A stretch of DNA of 64,000 bases from Streptomyces sp. 1-11 (lineage in GTDB: Bacteria > Actinomycetota > Actinomycetes > Streptomycetales > Streptomycetaceae), in the NCBI RefSeq assembly GCF_007176755.1, contig NZ_BJTV01000015.1:62001-126000 (forward strand). Reading direction: 5' to 3'. A program made the translations under genes and the position numbers. Position 1 is the stretch's first letter; every line of letters begins with the position of its first letter. Under the pieces are notes generated by a model. That model had not been told where the DNA came from, made no database searches, and worked only from the letters and a program-made list of their open reading frames with translations. Positions 36,701 to 44,299 of the stretch are shown here, in pieces.

Positions 36701-36850
36701 GAAGCGCCAGCCGTCCGGCAGCGGGACGGTCTGGCGTCCCGCCGCGGCGCCCGGGGCGTCGGCGGCCAGAGCCGCGGGGGCGCCGAGGAGCACTCCGGCC
36801 GTGGGCGCCGCCGTGGCCGCGGCCAGAACCGATCTGCGCGTGACCGTCAT
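33764..36850 (-). CDS. TAT-exported glycoside hydrolase family 2 (beta-galactosidase-like) with C-terminal discoidin-like domain
   Basis: 1,028 residues. The signal has TRRSVLAAATAAPTAG, a twin-arginine type. Then a sugar-binding jelly roll (about 40-220), immunoglobulin-like domain, and TIM barrel with acid/base Glu in SIGNEIPDS (about 440) and a probable nucleophile in FESESSSETSTRG (about 520). After the barrel come Ig/DUF4982-like and Big-type domains and a discoidin/F5-8-type domain at the end (VSVDFGRPRTLDRV). Likely cleaves beta-galactosides or related plant sugars outside the cell. The ATG at 36850 follows GGGAGAGAG. Single gene; divergent from the PP2C gene. Exact substrate is unknown. 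Confidence 0.9.
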   Translation of the reverse strand: MTVTRRSVLAAATAAPTAGVLLGAPAALAADAPGAAAGRQTVPLPDGWRFALADLDGGAEGSEYAGAAEPGYDDSRWRRVSVPHDWSIEQTPTTDHGTSGGTGFLPGGLGWYRLSFTLPPACAGRRISVEFDGVYMDSHVYCNGTEAGSHPYGYTGFALDLTGLVHTDGRTANVLAVKVRNRLPSSRWYSGSGIYREARLVVTDPVHVARWGTYVTTPEVTAGRALVRVATTVVNESGAGADVQVLSRITGPDGRTAARATSTAAVSDQATETHELTVTEPRLWDFGTPHHRYTLHTEVRAGGRTTDTCRTSFGIRRYRFDPDEGFSLNGVHTKIKGVDLHHDQGALGAAVSLDAVRRQLTVMKSMGVNALRTSHNPPSPQLIQVCEELGIVMMVEAFDCWRTGKNTYDYGRFFDEWCEKDATEMVLAARNSPAVVLWSIGNEIPDSTSTAGLAMADRIIGAVRAADGTRPLVIGSDKYRRLPAKGSAADLMLAKLDGLGLNYNTAQSVDALHAAYPHLFLFESESSSETSTRGAYQEPEHLNTGENHTPGRREASSYDNNLASWTMSGEYGHKKDRDRTWFAGQFLWSGIDYIGEPTPYDVFPVKASFFGAVDTAGFPKDMYHLFRSQWTDEPMVHLLPMSWNHEEGDTVEVWAYANVPSVELFLNGKSLGTREFDVKRTTDGRAYLETTEATGDDKTFTDGPYPGSYTSPNGSAGKLHLTWKVPFRPGELKAVARRDGRTVATDVLRTAGAPHAVRLTADRGSAAADGRSLVFVTAEIVDAHGVVVPDAGHLISFSVTGGSLAGVDNGRQESAERYQASTRTAFHGKALAIVRTGGAAGTLAVTARVAGLRGDTARVRTTPGGPAAATPVTAFGPGRPAPVGHPHADASYSGRPDTLPAAMLDGDPATGWSNAFVKPATALLPAFGGARARDWVSVDFGRPRTLDRVAVSFTVDATHARPAEAVVEVWDGHAYAPVNGARTDWATASDSPTVITFDAVRGSRLRLTLTSADPGGTGGAVRISRLDV

Positions 36851-36997
36851 CTCTCTCCCTCGTTCCGGCCCAGAAACACTCACAACTGATCGTGTTCAAA
36901 CAGATTCTTTCGACGCCGCACACGCCGACGTCAAGGGCCGGGAAGCGGGCACACGGCGCCGTGGGTAATTCGGCCGGAAATCCCCCTTGACCTTGTT

Positions 36998-37016
36998 CGA
37001 CCTGTCGACCAGGTCG
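36998..37016. promoter_or_regulatory. Inverted repeat CGACCTG-N5-CAGGTCG, possible operator
   Basis: Perfect 7-bp arms with TCGAC between, in the 261-base divergent region between the GH2 gene (start 36850) and the PP2C gene (start 37112). The position fits control of one or both genes. No regulator gene adjoins the GH2 gene. Confidence 0.5.
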
Positions 37017-37111
37017 CCGGGAGTCACGGTCCACGGAGGTGCGGCACGCACTACGCTGGAACGCGCGTGGTACCACCTGTTCACTGTGAGTGTGCGCTGG
37101 GAGCGGCGACG

Positions 37112-39496
37112 ATGAGCCGGGTCTATCCGTTCGACGATGCGGCCACGGCCCGGGCCGTCATCGACGACGACGGAACTCTGGTCGAGTGGAACGAGGGCGC
37201 CCGGCGTCTGCTCGGCCACCCGCCGGAGACCGTCGTGGGCCGCCCCGCGGCCGGCCTGCTGGCCGGGAACGGCGCGCCCAGGACGCCCTCCGGGACGCGC
37301 TGGACCGGAACCCTGCGGCTGCGCCACCGGGACGGCAGCACCGTCCCGGTGTGGCTGCTCGCCCACCACCGGCCCCCCGGGGACGGCCACGGCGCCGAGT
37401 GGCTGGTGGTCTCCCCGCTCGCCGGTGACGGGCTGCACGCCGAGGACGACGACGCGCTGGCCGCGGCGAGCCTGCTCCAGTCACCCTGCGCGATCGCGCT
37501 CTACGACGACCAGCTCCGCCTGCGGCGCATCAATCAGGCCATGGCCGACTTCATCGGGCTGCCCGAGGAGCGCGTCAAGGGCCTGCGGATCACGGAGATC
37601 GGCGGGCAGCGGCCGGCGGAGGACCTGGAGCGGGGCATGCTCCAGGTCCTGGCCGGCAGCGGACCGCTGGACATGGAGGTCTCGGGCAACGTCGGCGGGG
37701 ACGTCCGGATCGCGGCCTGGCTCACCCGGATGGCCCCGGTCACCGACGCGCACGGCCGGGTCCTCGGGGTGTGCCTGGCCGCGCATGACGTCACCGACAA
37801 CCACCGGGCCCGCCAGCGGCTGCAACTGGTCAACGAGGCGAGCGCGCGCATCGGCACCACACTGGACATCACCCGTACGGCGCAGGAGCTGGCCGACGTG
37901 TGCGTGCCCGTGCTCGCCGACTTCGTGACCATCGACCTGCTGGACCCCCAGGAGTACGACGGCGAGCCCCCGGCCCGCGTCGCCGCGCCCCTGCGGCTGC
38001 GCCGCACCGCCCACCGGTCGGTGCTCGACGGCGTGCCGGAGGCGGTGGTGCGGCCCGGACGGACCGAGCTGTACCCGGACTTCTCCCCGCAGGCCGACGC
38101 GCTGACCGCGGGCCGCACGATCACCACCTCGGCGGCCGGGGGCGACATGGCCAAGTGGCTGAGCTGGCACTCCGCGCGCGCCGACGTCGTGCGCAGGTTC
38201 GGCATCCACTCGACCATGTCGGTCCCGATCCGGGCGCGCGGGCTGACCCTCGGGGTCGCCGTCCTCACCCGGCACCGGCGGCCGGACCCCTTCACCACCG
38301 ACGACAGGCTGCTGGCGGAGGAGATCACCGCCCGGGCCGCCGTGTGCATCGACAACGCGCGCCGCTACTCCCGCGAGCGCGAGACCGCCCTCGCCCTGCA
38401 GCGCAGCCTGCTGCCCCGCACGATGCCCCGCACGGCCGCGCTGCAGGCCCGCTCGCGGTACCTGCCGGCGGCCCGGGCCGGGGTGGGCGGCGACTGGTTC
38501 GACGTGATCCCGCTGTCCGGGATGCGAGTCGCGATGGTCGTCGGGGACGTGGTCGGGCACGGTATCCGGGCCTCGGCCACGATGGGCCGGCTGCGCACCG
38601 CGGTGGGCACCCTCGCCGACCTCGACCTGGCCCCCGACGAGCTGCTGACCCATCTGGACGACCTGGTGATCCGGCTGTCGGAGGAGTACAGCGGCGACGA
38701 CAGCCCGGGCGAGGTGGGCGCCACCTGCCTGTACGCCGTCTACGATCCGGTCTCAAGGCGCTGCACGCTGGCCCGGGCGGGGCATCCGCAGCCGCTGGTG
38801 CTGCGGCCGGGCGGCGAGCCGCACGAGCTGGAGCTGCCCTCCGGTCCCCCGCTGGGCCTCGGCGGGCTGCCCTTCGAGTCGGTGGAGGTGGAACTGCCCG
38901 AGGGCACCGTGCTGGCCCTGTACACGGACGGTCTGCTGAAGTCCCGCAGGCGGGACGTGGACCTCGGCAGACGGCTGCTCGGCGAGGCGCTGAAGCGTTA
39001 CGCGGGCTCACTGGACGAGACCTGCGACCTGGTCCTGCAGACGCTGCTGCCGCCCGGCGAGGCGGCCGACGACGTGGCCCTGCTGCTGGCCCGCACCCGG
39101 GGGCTGCCCGCCTCCCAGGTGTCGACCTGGGACATCCCCGCCGACCCGGCGCTGGTCGCGCCGATCCGCAAGCAGGTCCTGGACCAGCTCGACCGGTGGT
39201 CGCTGACCGAGGCGGCGTTCACCGCGGAGCTGGTGGTGAGCGAACTGGTCACCAACGCGATCCGGTACGGTTCCCGGCCGATCCGGCTGCGGCTGATCCA
39301 CGACGCGGCCACGCTGATCGTCGAGGTGTCCGACTCCAGCCATACCGCGCCGCACCTCAGGCGCGCCAAGACCTTCGACGAGGGCGGCCGCGGGCTGCTG
39401 CTGGTCGCCCAGCTCACCCAGCGCTGGGGCACCAGGCACACCCCTGAGGGCAAGACCATCTGGGCGGAGATGGCGCTGACGGAGACCGCTCAGTAG
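37112..39496 (+). CDS. PAS-GAF-PP2C(SpoIIE) phosphatase fused to RsbW-like ATPase domain
   Basis: 794 residues. Order: PAS-like (about 10-110), second PAS (about 118-235), GAF (about 250-415), SpoIIE/PP2C phosphatase (about 430-650; GGDWFDVIPL, VGDVVGHGIRASATM, LALYTDGLLKSR metal-binding Asp residues) and HATPase_c of the RsbW anti-sigma kinase type (about 685-790; VVSELVTNAIRYG N-box, EGGRGLLLVAQL G-box). Such proteins sense a signal through PAS/GAF and control anti-anti-sigma phosphorylation; here kinase-like and phosphatase domains share one chain. ATG 37112 with GGGAG upstream. Its end overlaps the convergent sigma-factor gene by seven bases. Confidence 0.92.
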   Translation: MSRVYPFDDAATARAVIDDDGTLVEWNEGARRLLGHPPETVVGRPAAGLLAGNGAPRTPSGTRWTGTLRLRHRDGSTVPVWLLAHHRPPGDGHGAEWLVVSPLAGDGLHAEDDDALAAASLLQSPCAIALYDDQLRLRRINQAMADFIGLPEERVKGLRITEIGGQRPAEDLERGMLQVLAGSGPLDMEVSGNVGGDVRIAAWLTRMAPVTDAHGRVLGVCLAAHDVTDNHRARQRLQLVNEASARIGTTLDITRTAQELADVCVPVLADFVTIDLLDPQEYDGEPPARVAAPLRLRRTAHRSVLDGVPEAVVRPGRTELYPDFSPQADALTAGRTITTSAAGGDMAKWLSWHSARADVVRRFGIHSTMSVPIRARGLTLGVAVLTRHRRPDPFTTDDRLLAEEITARAAVCIDNARRYSRERETALALQRSLLPRTMPRTAALQARSRYLPAARAGVGGDWFDVIPLSGMRVAMVVGDVVGHGIRASATMGRLRTAVGTLADLDLAPDELLTHLDDLVIRLSEEYSGDDSPGEVGATCLYAVYDPVSRRCTLARAGHPQPLVLRPGGEPHELELPSGPPLGLGGLPFESVEVELPEGTVLALYTDGLLKSRRRDVDLGRRLLGEALKRYAGSLDETCDLVLQTLLPPGEAADDVALLLARTRGLPASQVSTWDIPADPALVAPIRKQVLDQLDRWSLTEAAFTAELVVSELVTNAIRYGSRPIRLRLIHDAATLIVEVSDSSHTAPHLRRAKTFDEGGRGLLLVAQLTQRWGTRHTPEGKTIWAEMALTETAQ

Positions 39497-40038
39497 GCCC
39501 GCAGCCAGGGCCGTACCCGTCTGCGGGCCTCGTGCAGACGGGACTTGAAGGTGCCGAGCGGGATGCCGGCGCGCTCGGCGGCCTCGGCGTAGTCCAGCTG
39601 GCAGACGTCCCGGTACACCAGGGGCGCGACCAGATGGGGGTGCTCGCGTTCCAGCCGGTCCAGGGCGTCCAGCAGGTCCACGCGGGAGCCCGCGATGACG
39701 CTGGTGGTGCGCGGGTCGACGTGCTCGGCGGGCTCGATGGCGGCGGGCCGCTCGGCCGCCCGCCGCTTCAGCTCCCGGTACTTCTGCCGGCAGCAGTTCG
39801 CGACGACGGTGTACAGCCAGGTGCTGAAGCGGCTGCGGCCCTCGAAGCCGGAGATGTTCCGGGCGATCTGGAGCAGCACGTCCTGGGCTGCCTCCTCGGC
39901 GTCCTCCCGGCAGGGCAGGAACCGGCCGCAGCGGCGCACCACCTCGGGCCGCAGCCCGGCCAGCAGCCGGTCCAGCGCCGCCCGGTCGCCGGCGGCGGCG
40001 CTGCGGGCAAGGTCTTCGGCCGTCGCCTCGTCCGGCAC
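39490..40038 (-). CDS. ECF-type RNA polymerase sigma factor
   Basis: 182 residues. Region 2 (about 12-85: CREDAEEAAQDVLLQIARNI, RSRFSTWLYTVVANCCRQKY) and region 4 (about 125-178: YRDVCQLDYAEAAERAGIPL, GTFKSRLHEARRR helix-turn-helix) are complete; region 3 is absent as in ECF factors. GTG start at 40038 after GGGGG. No anti-sigma gene directly follows on its strand. Instead the Ser/Thr kinase gene starts divergently 44 bases away and the PP2C gene overlaps its 3' end, so phosphorylation control is plausible. Cysteines in RCGRFLPC and ANCC are notable but not a known zinc site. Confidence 0.92.
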   Translation of the reverse strand: MPDEATAEDLARSAAAGDRAALDRLLAGLRPEVVRRCGRFLPCREDAEEAAQDVLLQIARNISGFEGRSRFSTWLYTVVANCCRQKYRELKRRAAERPAAIEPAEHVDPRTTSVIAGSRVDLLDALDRLEREHPHLVAPLVYRDVCQLDYAEAAERAGIPLGTFKSRLHEARRRVRPWLRAY

Positions 40039-40082
40039 CCGGGCCCCCTGGAAGTCGATCTCAGGGCAGGCATGATAGTCGT

Positions 40083-41471
40083 ATGCACTCCTTGGAGCGG
40101 ATCGGCCGCTACCGCCTCCAACGGCGCCTGGGCACCGGCGCCTTCGCCACGGTGTGGCTCGCCCGCGACGACGAGCTGGACGCCCCGGTGGCGGTGAAGG
40201 TCCTCGCCGAGAACTGGGCGCACCGGCTCGACGTGCGGGAGCGCTTCCTGTCCGAGGCGCGGCTGCTGCGCCGGGCCGGCTCCAGCCGGGTGGTGCAGGT
40301 CTACGACATCGGTGAACTCCCCGACGGACGGCCGTACTTCGTCATGGAGTACGCCGACGGCGGCACCCTCGCCGATCTGCTGACGGCCGGTGTGCTGCCG
40401 GTGCCCCGGGCGCTCGCGCTGACCGCGCTGGCCGCCCGCGCCGCCGCCGCGCTGCACGAGGCGGGGATCGTGCACCGCGACATCAAGCCGACCAACGTGC
40501 TGCTGCACACCGCCCCGGACGGCGAGCGGCGGGTGCTGCTCGCCGACCTGGGTCTGGCCAAGAGTCTCGCGCAGGCCTCGGTGCTGACGCTGGCGGCCGG
40601 CTCGGCGGGCTACCAGCCGCCGGAGCAGGCCGAGCCGGGCGCGGGCATCGACGCCCGCGCCGACGTCTACAGCCTGGGCGCGGTCGGCTACGAGCTGGTC
40701 ACCGGCACCGTTCCGGGGCCGCCGGGGAAGGCCGTGCCGCCCGGGCGGCTGCGGCCGGACCTCGGCGCCGACGCCGAGCGGGCCCTGCTGCGGGCCCTGG
40801 AGCCGGACCGGGAACGGCGCTGGCCGGGGGCGCAGGCGTTCGCGGACGAGCTGGACCGGCTCGCGGCGCCCGCCGCCGGCCGCGCGGGCGGCCGGCTCGA
40901 CTCCGTCCGGCGGCGGCTCGGCGCCGGGACGCCGGCGCTGGCCGCGGTGGCCGCCGCCGTGGCGGCCGCCGTCGCGGTGACGCTGGTGCTGCACCGTCCC
41001 GGCTCCGGCGGTCGCGCCGAGGTGCGGGACGCCACCGGCCGGGTCTCGGTCGAGGTGCCGGCCGGCTGGGCCCGGCAGCTGCGCGACTCGGGCTGGGATC
41101 CGCGTGTTCTCGGGCTACCCGCGGGGCACCAGCCGGGCCTGGTGGTCGCCGGCGACCTGTCCCGCTGGCCCGACATGGGCGCCGGGGTCGACGGCGTCTT
41201 CGTGGGGCTCAGCGAGCACGGCGACGTCACCGCCCGGGTGAACGCCCTCACCCACACGGGCTGTCACTACGCGGGCTCCCGGACCTTCGCGAGCGCCGCC
41301 TGGCGCGGCCGCGTCCGGAGCTGGAGCGGCTGCCCGGACGGGGGCTCGGTCACCGAGTCGGCCCTGGTCCCGGCGGACGGTTCCACGGGCCCGCAGGTGT
41401 ACGTCCAGGTCCGCCGGCGGGGTGACGGCGACGGGACCGAAGGGGTGCTCCGCTCACTGCGGGTCACCTGA
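40083..41471 (+). CDS. Membrane Ser/Thr protein kinase (PknB-like kinase domain, extracellular sensor)
   Basis: 462 residues. Kinase domain about 9-265: GTGAFATVWLA glycine loop, AVKV Lys, HRDIKPTNVL catalytic loop (about 130), DLGLAK in place of DFG, and a P+1 region GSAGYQPPEQA. One membrane segment (about 290-310), then an extracellular domain of about 150 residues with two cysteines and no PASTA repeats; I cannot name its fold. Phosphorylates cytoplasmic proteins in response to an outside signal. ATG 40083 is divergent from the ECF sigma gene with a 44-base shared promoter gap, a layout seen when kinase and sigma factor act together. Confidence 0.92.
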   Translation: MHSLERIGRYRLQRRLGTGAFATVWLARDDELDAPVAVKVLAENWAHRLDVRERFLSEARLLRRAGSSRVVQVYDIGELPDGRPYFVMEYADGGTLADLLTAGVLPVPRALALTALAARAAAALHEAGIVHRDIKPTNVLLHTAPDGERRVLLADLGLAKSLAQASVLTLAAGSAGYQPPEQAEPGAGIDARADVYSLGAVGYELVTGTVPGPPGKAVPPGRLRPDLGADAERALLRALEPDRERRWPGAQAFADELDRLAAPAAGRAGGRLDSVRRRLGAGTPALAAVAAAVAAAVAVTLVLHRPGSGGRAEVRDATGRVSVEVPAGWARQLRDSGWDPRVLGLPAGHQPGLVVAGDLSRWPDMGAGVDGVFVGLSEHGDVTARVNALTHTGCHYAGSRTFASAAWRGRVRSWSGCPDGGSVTESALVPADGSTGPQVYVQVRRRGDGDGTEGVLRSLRVT

Positions 41472-41622
41472 GACACGTTCCGCGCGGAGCGGGGCGGGGA
41501 AGGGATTTCTGGGCGAGGCGAACTTTTCCGGCGCCCCGCGCATCGGAGTGTGGTGACGGCGCACCCGGCGCCGGAGGCACGCGCCCGTCGCGTGCCGTGA
41601 AGATCCAGGAGTGTTGAGCGAC

Positions 41623-42336
41623 ATGGCGTACTCATCCCGGTCCCCGCGGCGCGGGGCCCTGCTCGCGGGCGCGGTCGCCGTACTGAGCCTGCTGACCGCC
41701 TGCGGCGGCCAAGGCGACGGCTCCGCGCCCGAGAAGGTGTCGGGCACGGCGGGTCCGGCCACCGAGTCCGGCGGCAGCCCCGCCTCCGGTGTCTCCTCCC
41801 CCGCCGCCTCCACCCCCGGCGGCACGGCCTCGTCCTCCGCCCCGCGGACGGGCAGGACGACCACCGGCACCGGCAGCGGCACCGGCGCGGAAAGCGGCGG
41901 GAAGACCGCCGCCACCGGCACGCGGTGCCACACCTCCGAGCTGCGGGCCGCCGTCGGCCGCAACAACCCGGGCGCCGGCCAGGAGAACTTCCCCATCGTG
42001 CTCACCAACAAGTCCGCCCGGACCTGCACCCTGCACGGCTATCCGGGCGCGGCCTTCGTGAACGCCTCCGGCTCCCAGCTCGGCCCCGACCCCAAGCGCT
42101 CCTCCGGCTCCCCGGCGACCGTCACCCTCAAGCCCGGGCAGAGCGCCTGGGCGGGGCTGACCTTCTCCAACCCGGAGGTCAGCGAGGCGAAGACGGCCAG
42201 GCCCGCCGGGCTGGTGATCACCCCGCCGGACGAGCGGGACCACCTCCAGGTGGCGTGGACCGCCGGGGAGGTCCCGGTCGGCGGGAACTCCTCCTCCGTG
42301 TTCCTGACCGTGTTCAGCCCCGGCACCGGCGCCTGA
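41623..42336 (+). CDS. DUF4232-like secreted lipoprotein
   Basis: 237 residues. Lipobox LLTACGG with Cys27 after a typical signal, then a Ser/Thr/Gly-rich linker to about residue 95 and a C-terminal domain with TRCHTSELRA, NFPIVLTNKSARTCTLHGYP and SAWAGLTFS, the DUF4232 pattern. Anchored outside the membrane; role unknown. The ATG 41623 has AGGAG eleven bases upstream; a GTG at 41611 would overlap that site. Follows the kinase gene by about 150 bases; a very strong terminator follows it. Confidence 0.85.
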   Translation: MAYSSRSPRRGALLAGAVAVLSLLTACGGQGDGSAPEKVSGTAGPATESGGSPASGVSSPAASTPGGTASSSAPRTGRTTTGTGSGTGAESGGKTAATGTRCHTSELRAAVGRNNPGAGQENFPIVLTNKSARTCTLHGYPGAAFVNASGSQLGPDPKRSSGSPATVTLKPGQSAWAGLTFSNPEVSEAKTARPAGLVITPPDERDHLQVAWTAGEVPVGGNSSSVFLTVFSPGTGA

Positions 42337-42346
42337 CCGGTCCGCC

Positions 42347-42399
42347 CCGCCGTGACCGGCCCCGCCGTCCGCCCCGGACGGCGGGGCCGGTCACGGCGG
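42347..42399 (+). terminator. Very long perfect hairpin terminator
   Basis: Perfect 24-bp stem, 42347-42370 against 42376-42399, with loop GCCCC, ten bases after the lipoprotein stop. Entirely GC-rich without a T-tract. Confidence 0.9.
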
Positions 42400-42508
42400 C
42401 AGGGGATGGATTCCCGGGCGCGGCGGGCACCCGGTCACCGTGGTGCGCGCGCCGGCGTTTGCTTACATAGGCGGGCACCATCTGGAGCCCTACCTGGAAG
42501 GACCCGCC

Positions 42509-43762
42509 CTGAACACCCCGCTCGCCGAGGCCCTGTCGGCCGTGCTGCTCGCCGCCGTGCTCGCCTGGGCCGTCGTACGTCCCTTCGGCTGGCCGGAGGC
42601 GGCGCTGGCCGTGCCGGCCGCCGGAATCGTGATCGCCGCCGGCGCGATCCCGCTGGAGCACGCCCGGGCCGAGGCGGAGCGGCTGGGCCCGGTGGTGGGG
42701 TTCCTGGCGGCGGTGCTGGTGCTCGCCCACTTCTGCGACGTGGACGGGCTGTTCAAGGCCTGCGGCGCCTGGATGGCGCGCTGGGCGGCGGGCCGCCCGG
42801 TGCGGCTGCTGACGGCGGTGTTCGCGCTGGCGTCGGCGATCACGGCCGTGCTCAGCCTGGACGCCACCATCGTGCTGCTGACGCCGGTCGTCTTCGCCAC
42901 CGCCGCGCGCACCGGGGTACGACCCAAACCGCATGTGTACGCCTGCACCCACCTGTCCAACACGGCGTCGCTGCTGCTGCCCGTGTCCAACCTGACGAAC
43001 CTGCTCGCCTTCGCGGCGAGCGGGCTCAGCTTCACCCGGTTCGCGGCGCTGATGGCGCTGCCGTGGCTGGTCGCGATCGGCGCCGAGTACCTCGTGTTCC
43101 GGCGGTTCTTCGCCCGGGACCTGACGGCCGCGGCCCCGGTGTCCGGGGCGGAGGACGAGGCTCTGCCGTTGCCGCGGTTCGCGCTGGTGACCGTGGGCTG
43201 CACGCTGGCGGGGTTCGTGGTGGCGTCGGCGTTCGGCGTGGATCCGGCGTGGGTGGCGGCGGCGGGCGCGCTGGTGCTGGCCGGGCGGGCGCTGCTGCGG
43301 CGCAGGACGACCCCCCTGGCCGTCGTGCGGGCGGCGGCCCCGGCGTTCCTGGCGTTCGTGCTGGCGCTGGGCATCGTGGTGCGCGCGGTCGTCGACAACG
43401 GGCTCGCCGGCGTGCTCGGGCACGTCCTGCCGGGCGGGACCGGTCTGGCCGCGCTGCTCGGGACCGCCGCGCTGGCCGCCGTGCTGGCCAACCTCATCAA
43501 CAACCTGCCGGCCGTGCTGGTGCTGCTGCCGCTCGCCGCGCCGGCCGGTTCCGGCGCGGTGCTCGCGGTGCTGCTCGGGGTGAACATCGGCCCGAACCTG
43601 ACGTACGCCGGTTCGCTGGCCACCCTGCTGTGGCGGCGGATCGTGCACCAGCACGAGCACGGGGTCGACCTCAAGGAGTTCACCCGGCTGGGTGTGATCG
43701 CCGTGCCCTGTTCGCTGGCGGTGTCGGTGGTGGCACTGTGGGGAGCGCTGCAGATTCTCTGA
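42509..43762 (+). CDS. ArsB/SLC13-like membrane transporter, possible CTG start
   Basis: About 417 residues, mostly hydrophobic, with ten or so membrane segments. SLDATIVLLTPVVFATA, HLSNTASLLLPVSNLTNLLAF and ANLINNLPAVLVLLPLA are the paired hairpin motifs of the ion-transporter (ArsB/CitM) family; the substrate could be arsenite or an organic anion. I place the start at CTG 42509 because GGAAGGA sits eight bases before it and the chain then begins LNTPLAEALSAVLL as expected. The next in-frame option is GTG 42440, which lacks a ribosome-binding site and adds a non-hydrophobic stretch. No ArsR or ArsC gene adjoins. The universal stress gene follows after 32 bases. Confidence 0.8.
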   Translation: MNTPLAEALSAVLLAAVLAWAVVRPFGWPEAALAVPAAGIVIAAGAIPLEHARAEAERLGPVVGFLAAVLVLAHFCDVDGLFKACGAWMARWAAGRPVRLLTAVFALASAITAVLSLDATIVLLTPVVFATAARTGVRPKPHVYACTHLSNTASLLLPVSNLTNLLAFAASGLSFTRFAALMALPWLVAIGAEYLVFRRFFARDLTAAAPVSGAEDEALPLPRFALVTVGCTLAGFVVASAFGVDPAWVAAAGALVLAGRALLRRRTTPLAVVRAAAPAFLAFVLALGIVVRAVVDNGLAGVLGHVLPGGTGLAALLGTAALAAVLANLINNLPAVLVLLPLAAPAGSGAVLAVLLGVNIGPNLTYAGSLATLLWRRIVHQHEHGVDLKEFTRLGVIAVPCSLAVSVVALWGALQIL

Positions 43763-43794
43763 GGGATTCACGTCAGCCGAAGGAGGCCGGCCGC

Positions 43795-44286
43795 ATGCGC
43801 GTGATCGCCTGGCTCGTGGAGGGCACTTGGCCCGCCTGTGTGGACGCCGTGCGCGCCCACGCCCCGCACGACGCCGAGGTGGTGCTGCTCCATGTGTCCG
43901 GCCCGGACGTGCCCGGGGTGGCGCACGGCGCGTTCGCCGGGCTCCTGGGCCGCGGCCATCGCGAACGGGACCCGGGTGGGCTGCTGGAGGCGCTGGAGGG
44001 CGGGTCGGCCACCGAGATCCTGGACGCGGCGGCCGCCCGCCTGGGCCGGCCGTGCGCCCGCGCCGAGCGGTCCGGGCGGGTGGAGCGGGAGGTGGTGGCC
44101 GCGGCGGAGGGCGCCGATCTGCTGGTGGTGGCACGGGACGGCGACCGCTCCCGGCTCGGGCCGCGCAGCCTGGGCCCGGCCGTCCGGTTCGCCGTCGACC
44201 ACGCGCCCTGCCCGGTGCTGCTGGTCTGGCCCGAGCCGGCTCCCGGCCTGGCGACGATCCCGCCCCCGCCGCCGCACCACCACTGA
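43795..44286 (+). CDS. Universal stress protein (UspA) domain protein
   Basis: 163 residues. MRVIAWLVEG begins the Usp fold, and DLLVVARDG, SRLGPRSLGPAVRFAVDHAPCPVLLVW is the C-terminal nucleotide-binding half, although the classic GxxGxxGS ATP loop is altered (GDRSRLGPRSLG), so ATP binding is uncertain. The chain ends PPPPPHHH. ATG with AAGGAGG upstream. Co-directional with the transporter, probably one operon; could tune it, but this is inferred. Confidence 0.82.
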   Translation: MRVIAWLVEGTWPACVDAVRAHAPHDAEVVLLHVSGPDVPGVAHGAFAGLLGRGHRERDPGGLLEALEGGSATEILDAAAARLGRPCARAERSGRVEREVVAAAEGADLLVVARDGDRSRLGPRSLGPAVRFAVDHAPCPVLLVWPEPAPGLATIPPPPPHHH

Positions 44287-44299
44287 GCCGGGCCGCGGG

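Noticed and set aside
42314..44134. 606-codon minus-strand frame opposite the transporter and stress protein
   Set aside because: Pro/Arg/His-rich shadow; the plus strand encodes clear membrane and Usp motifs.
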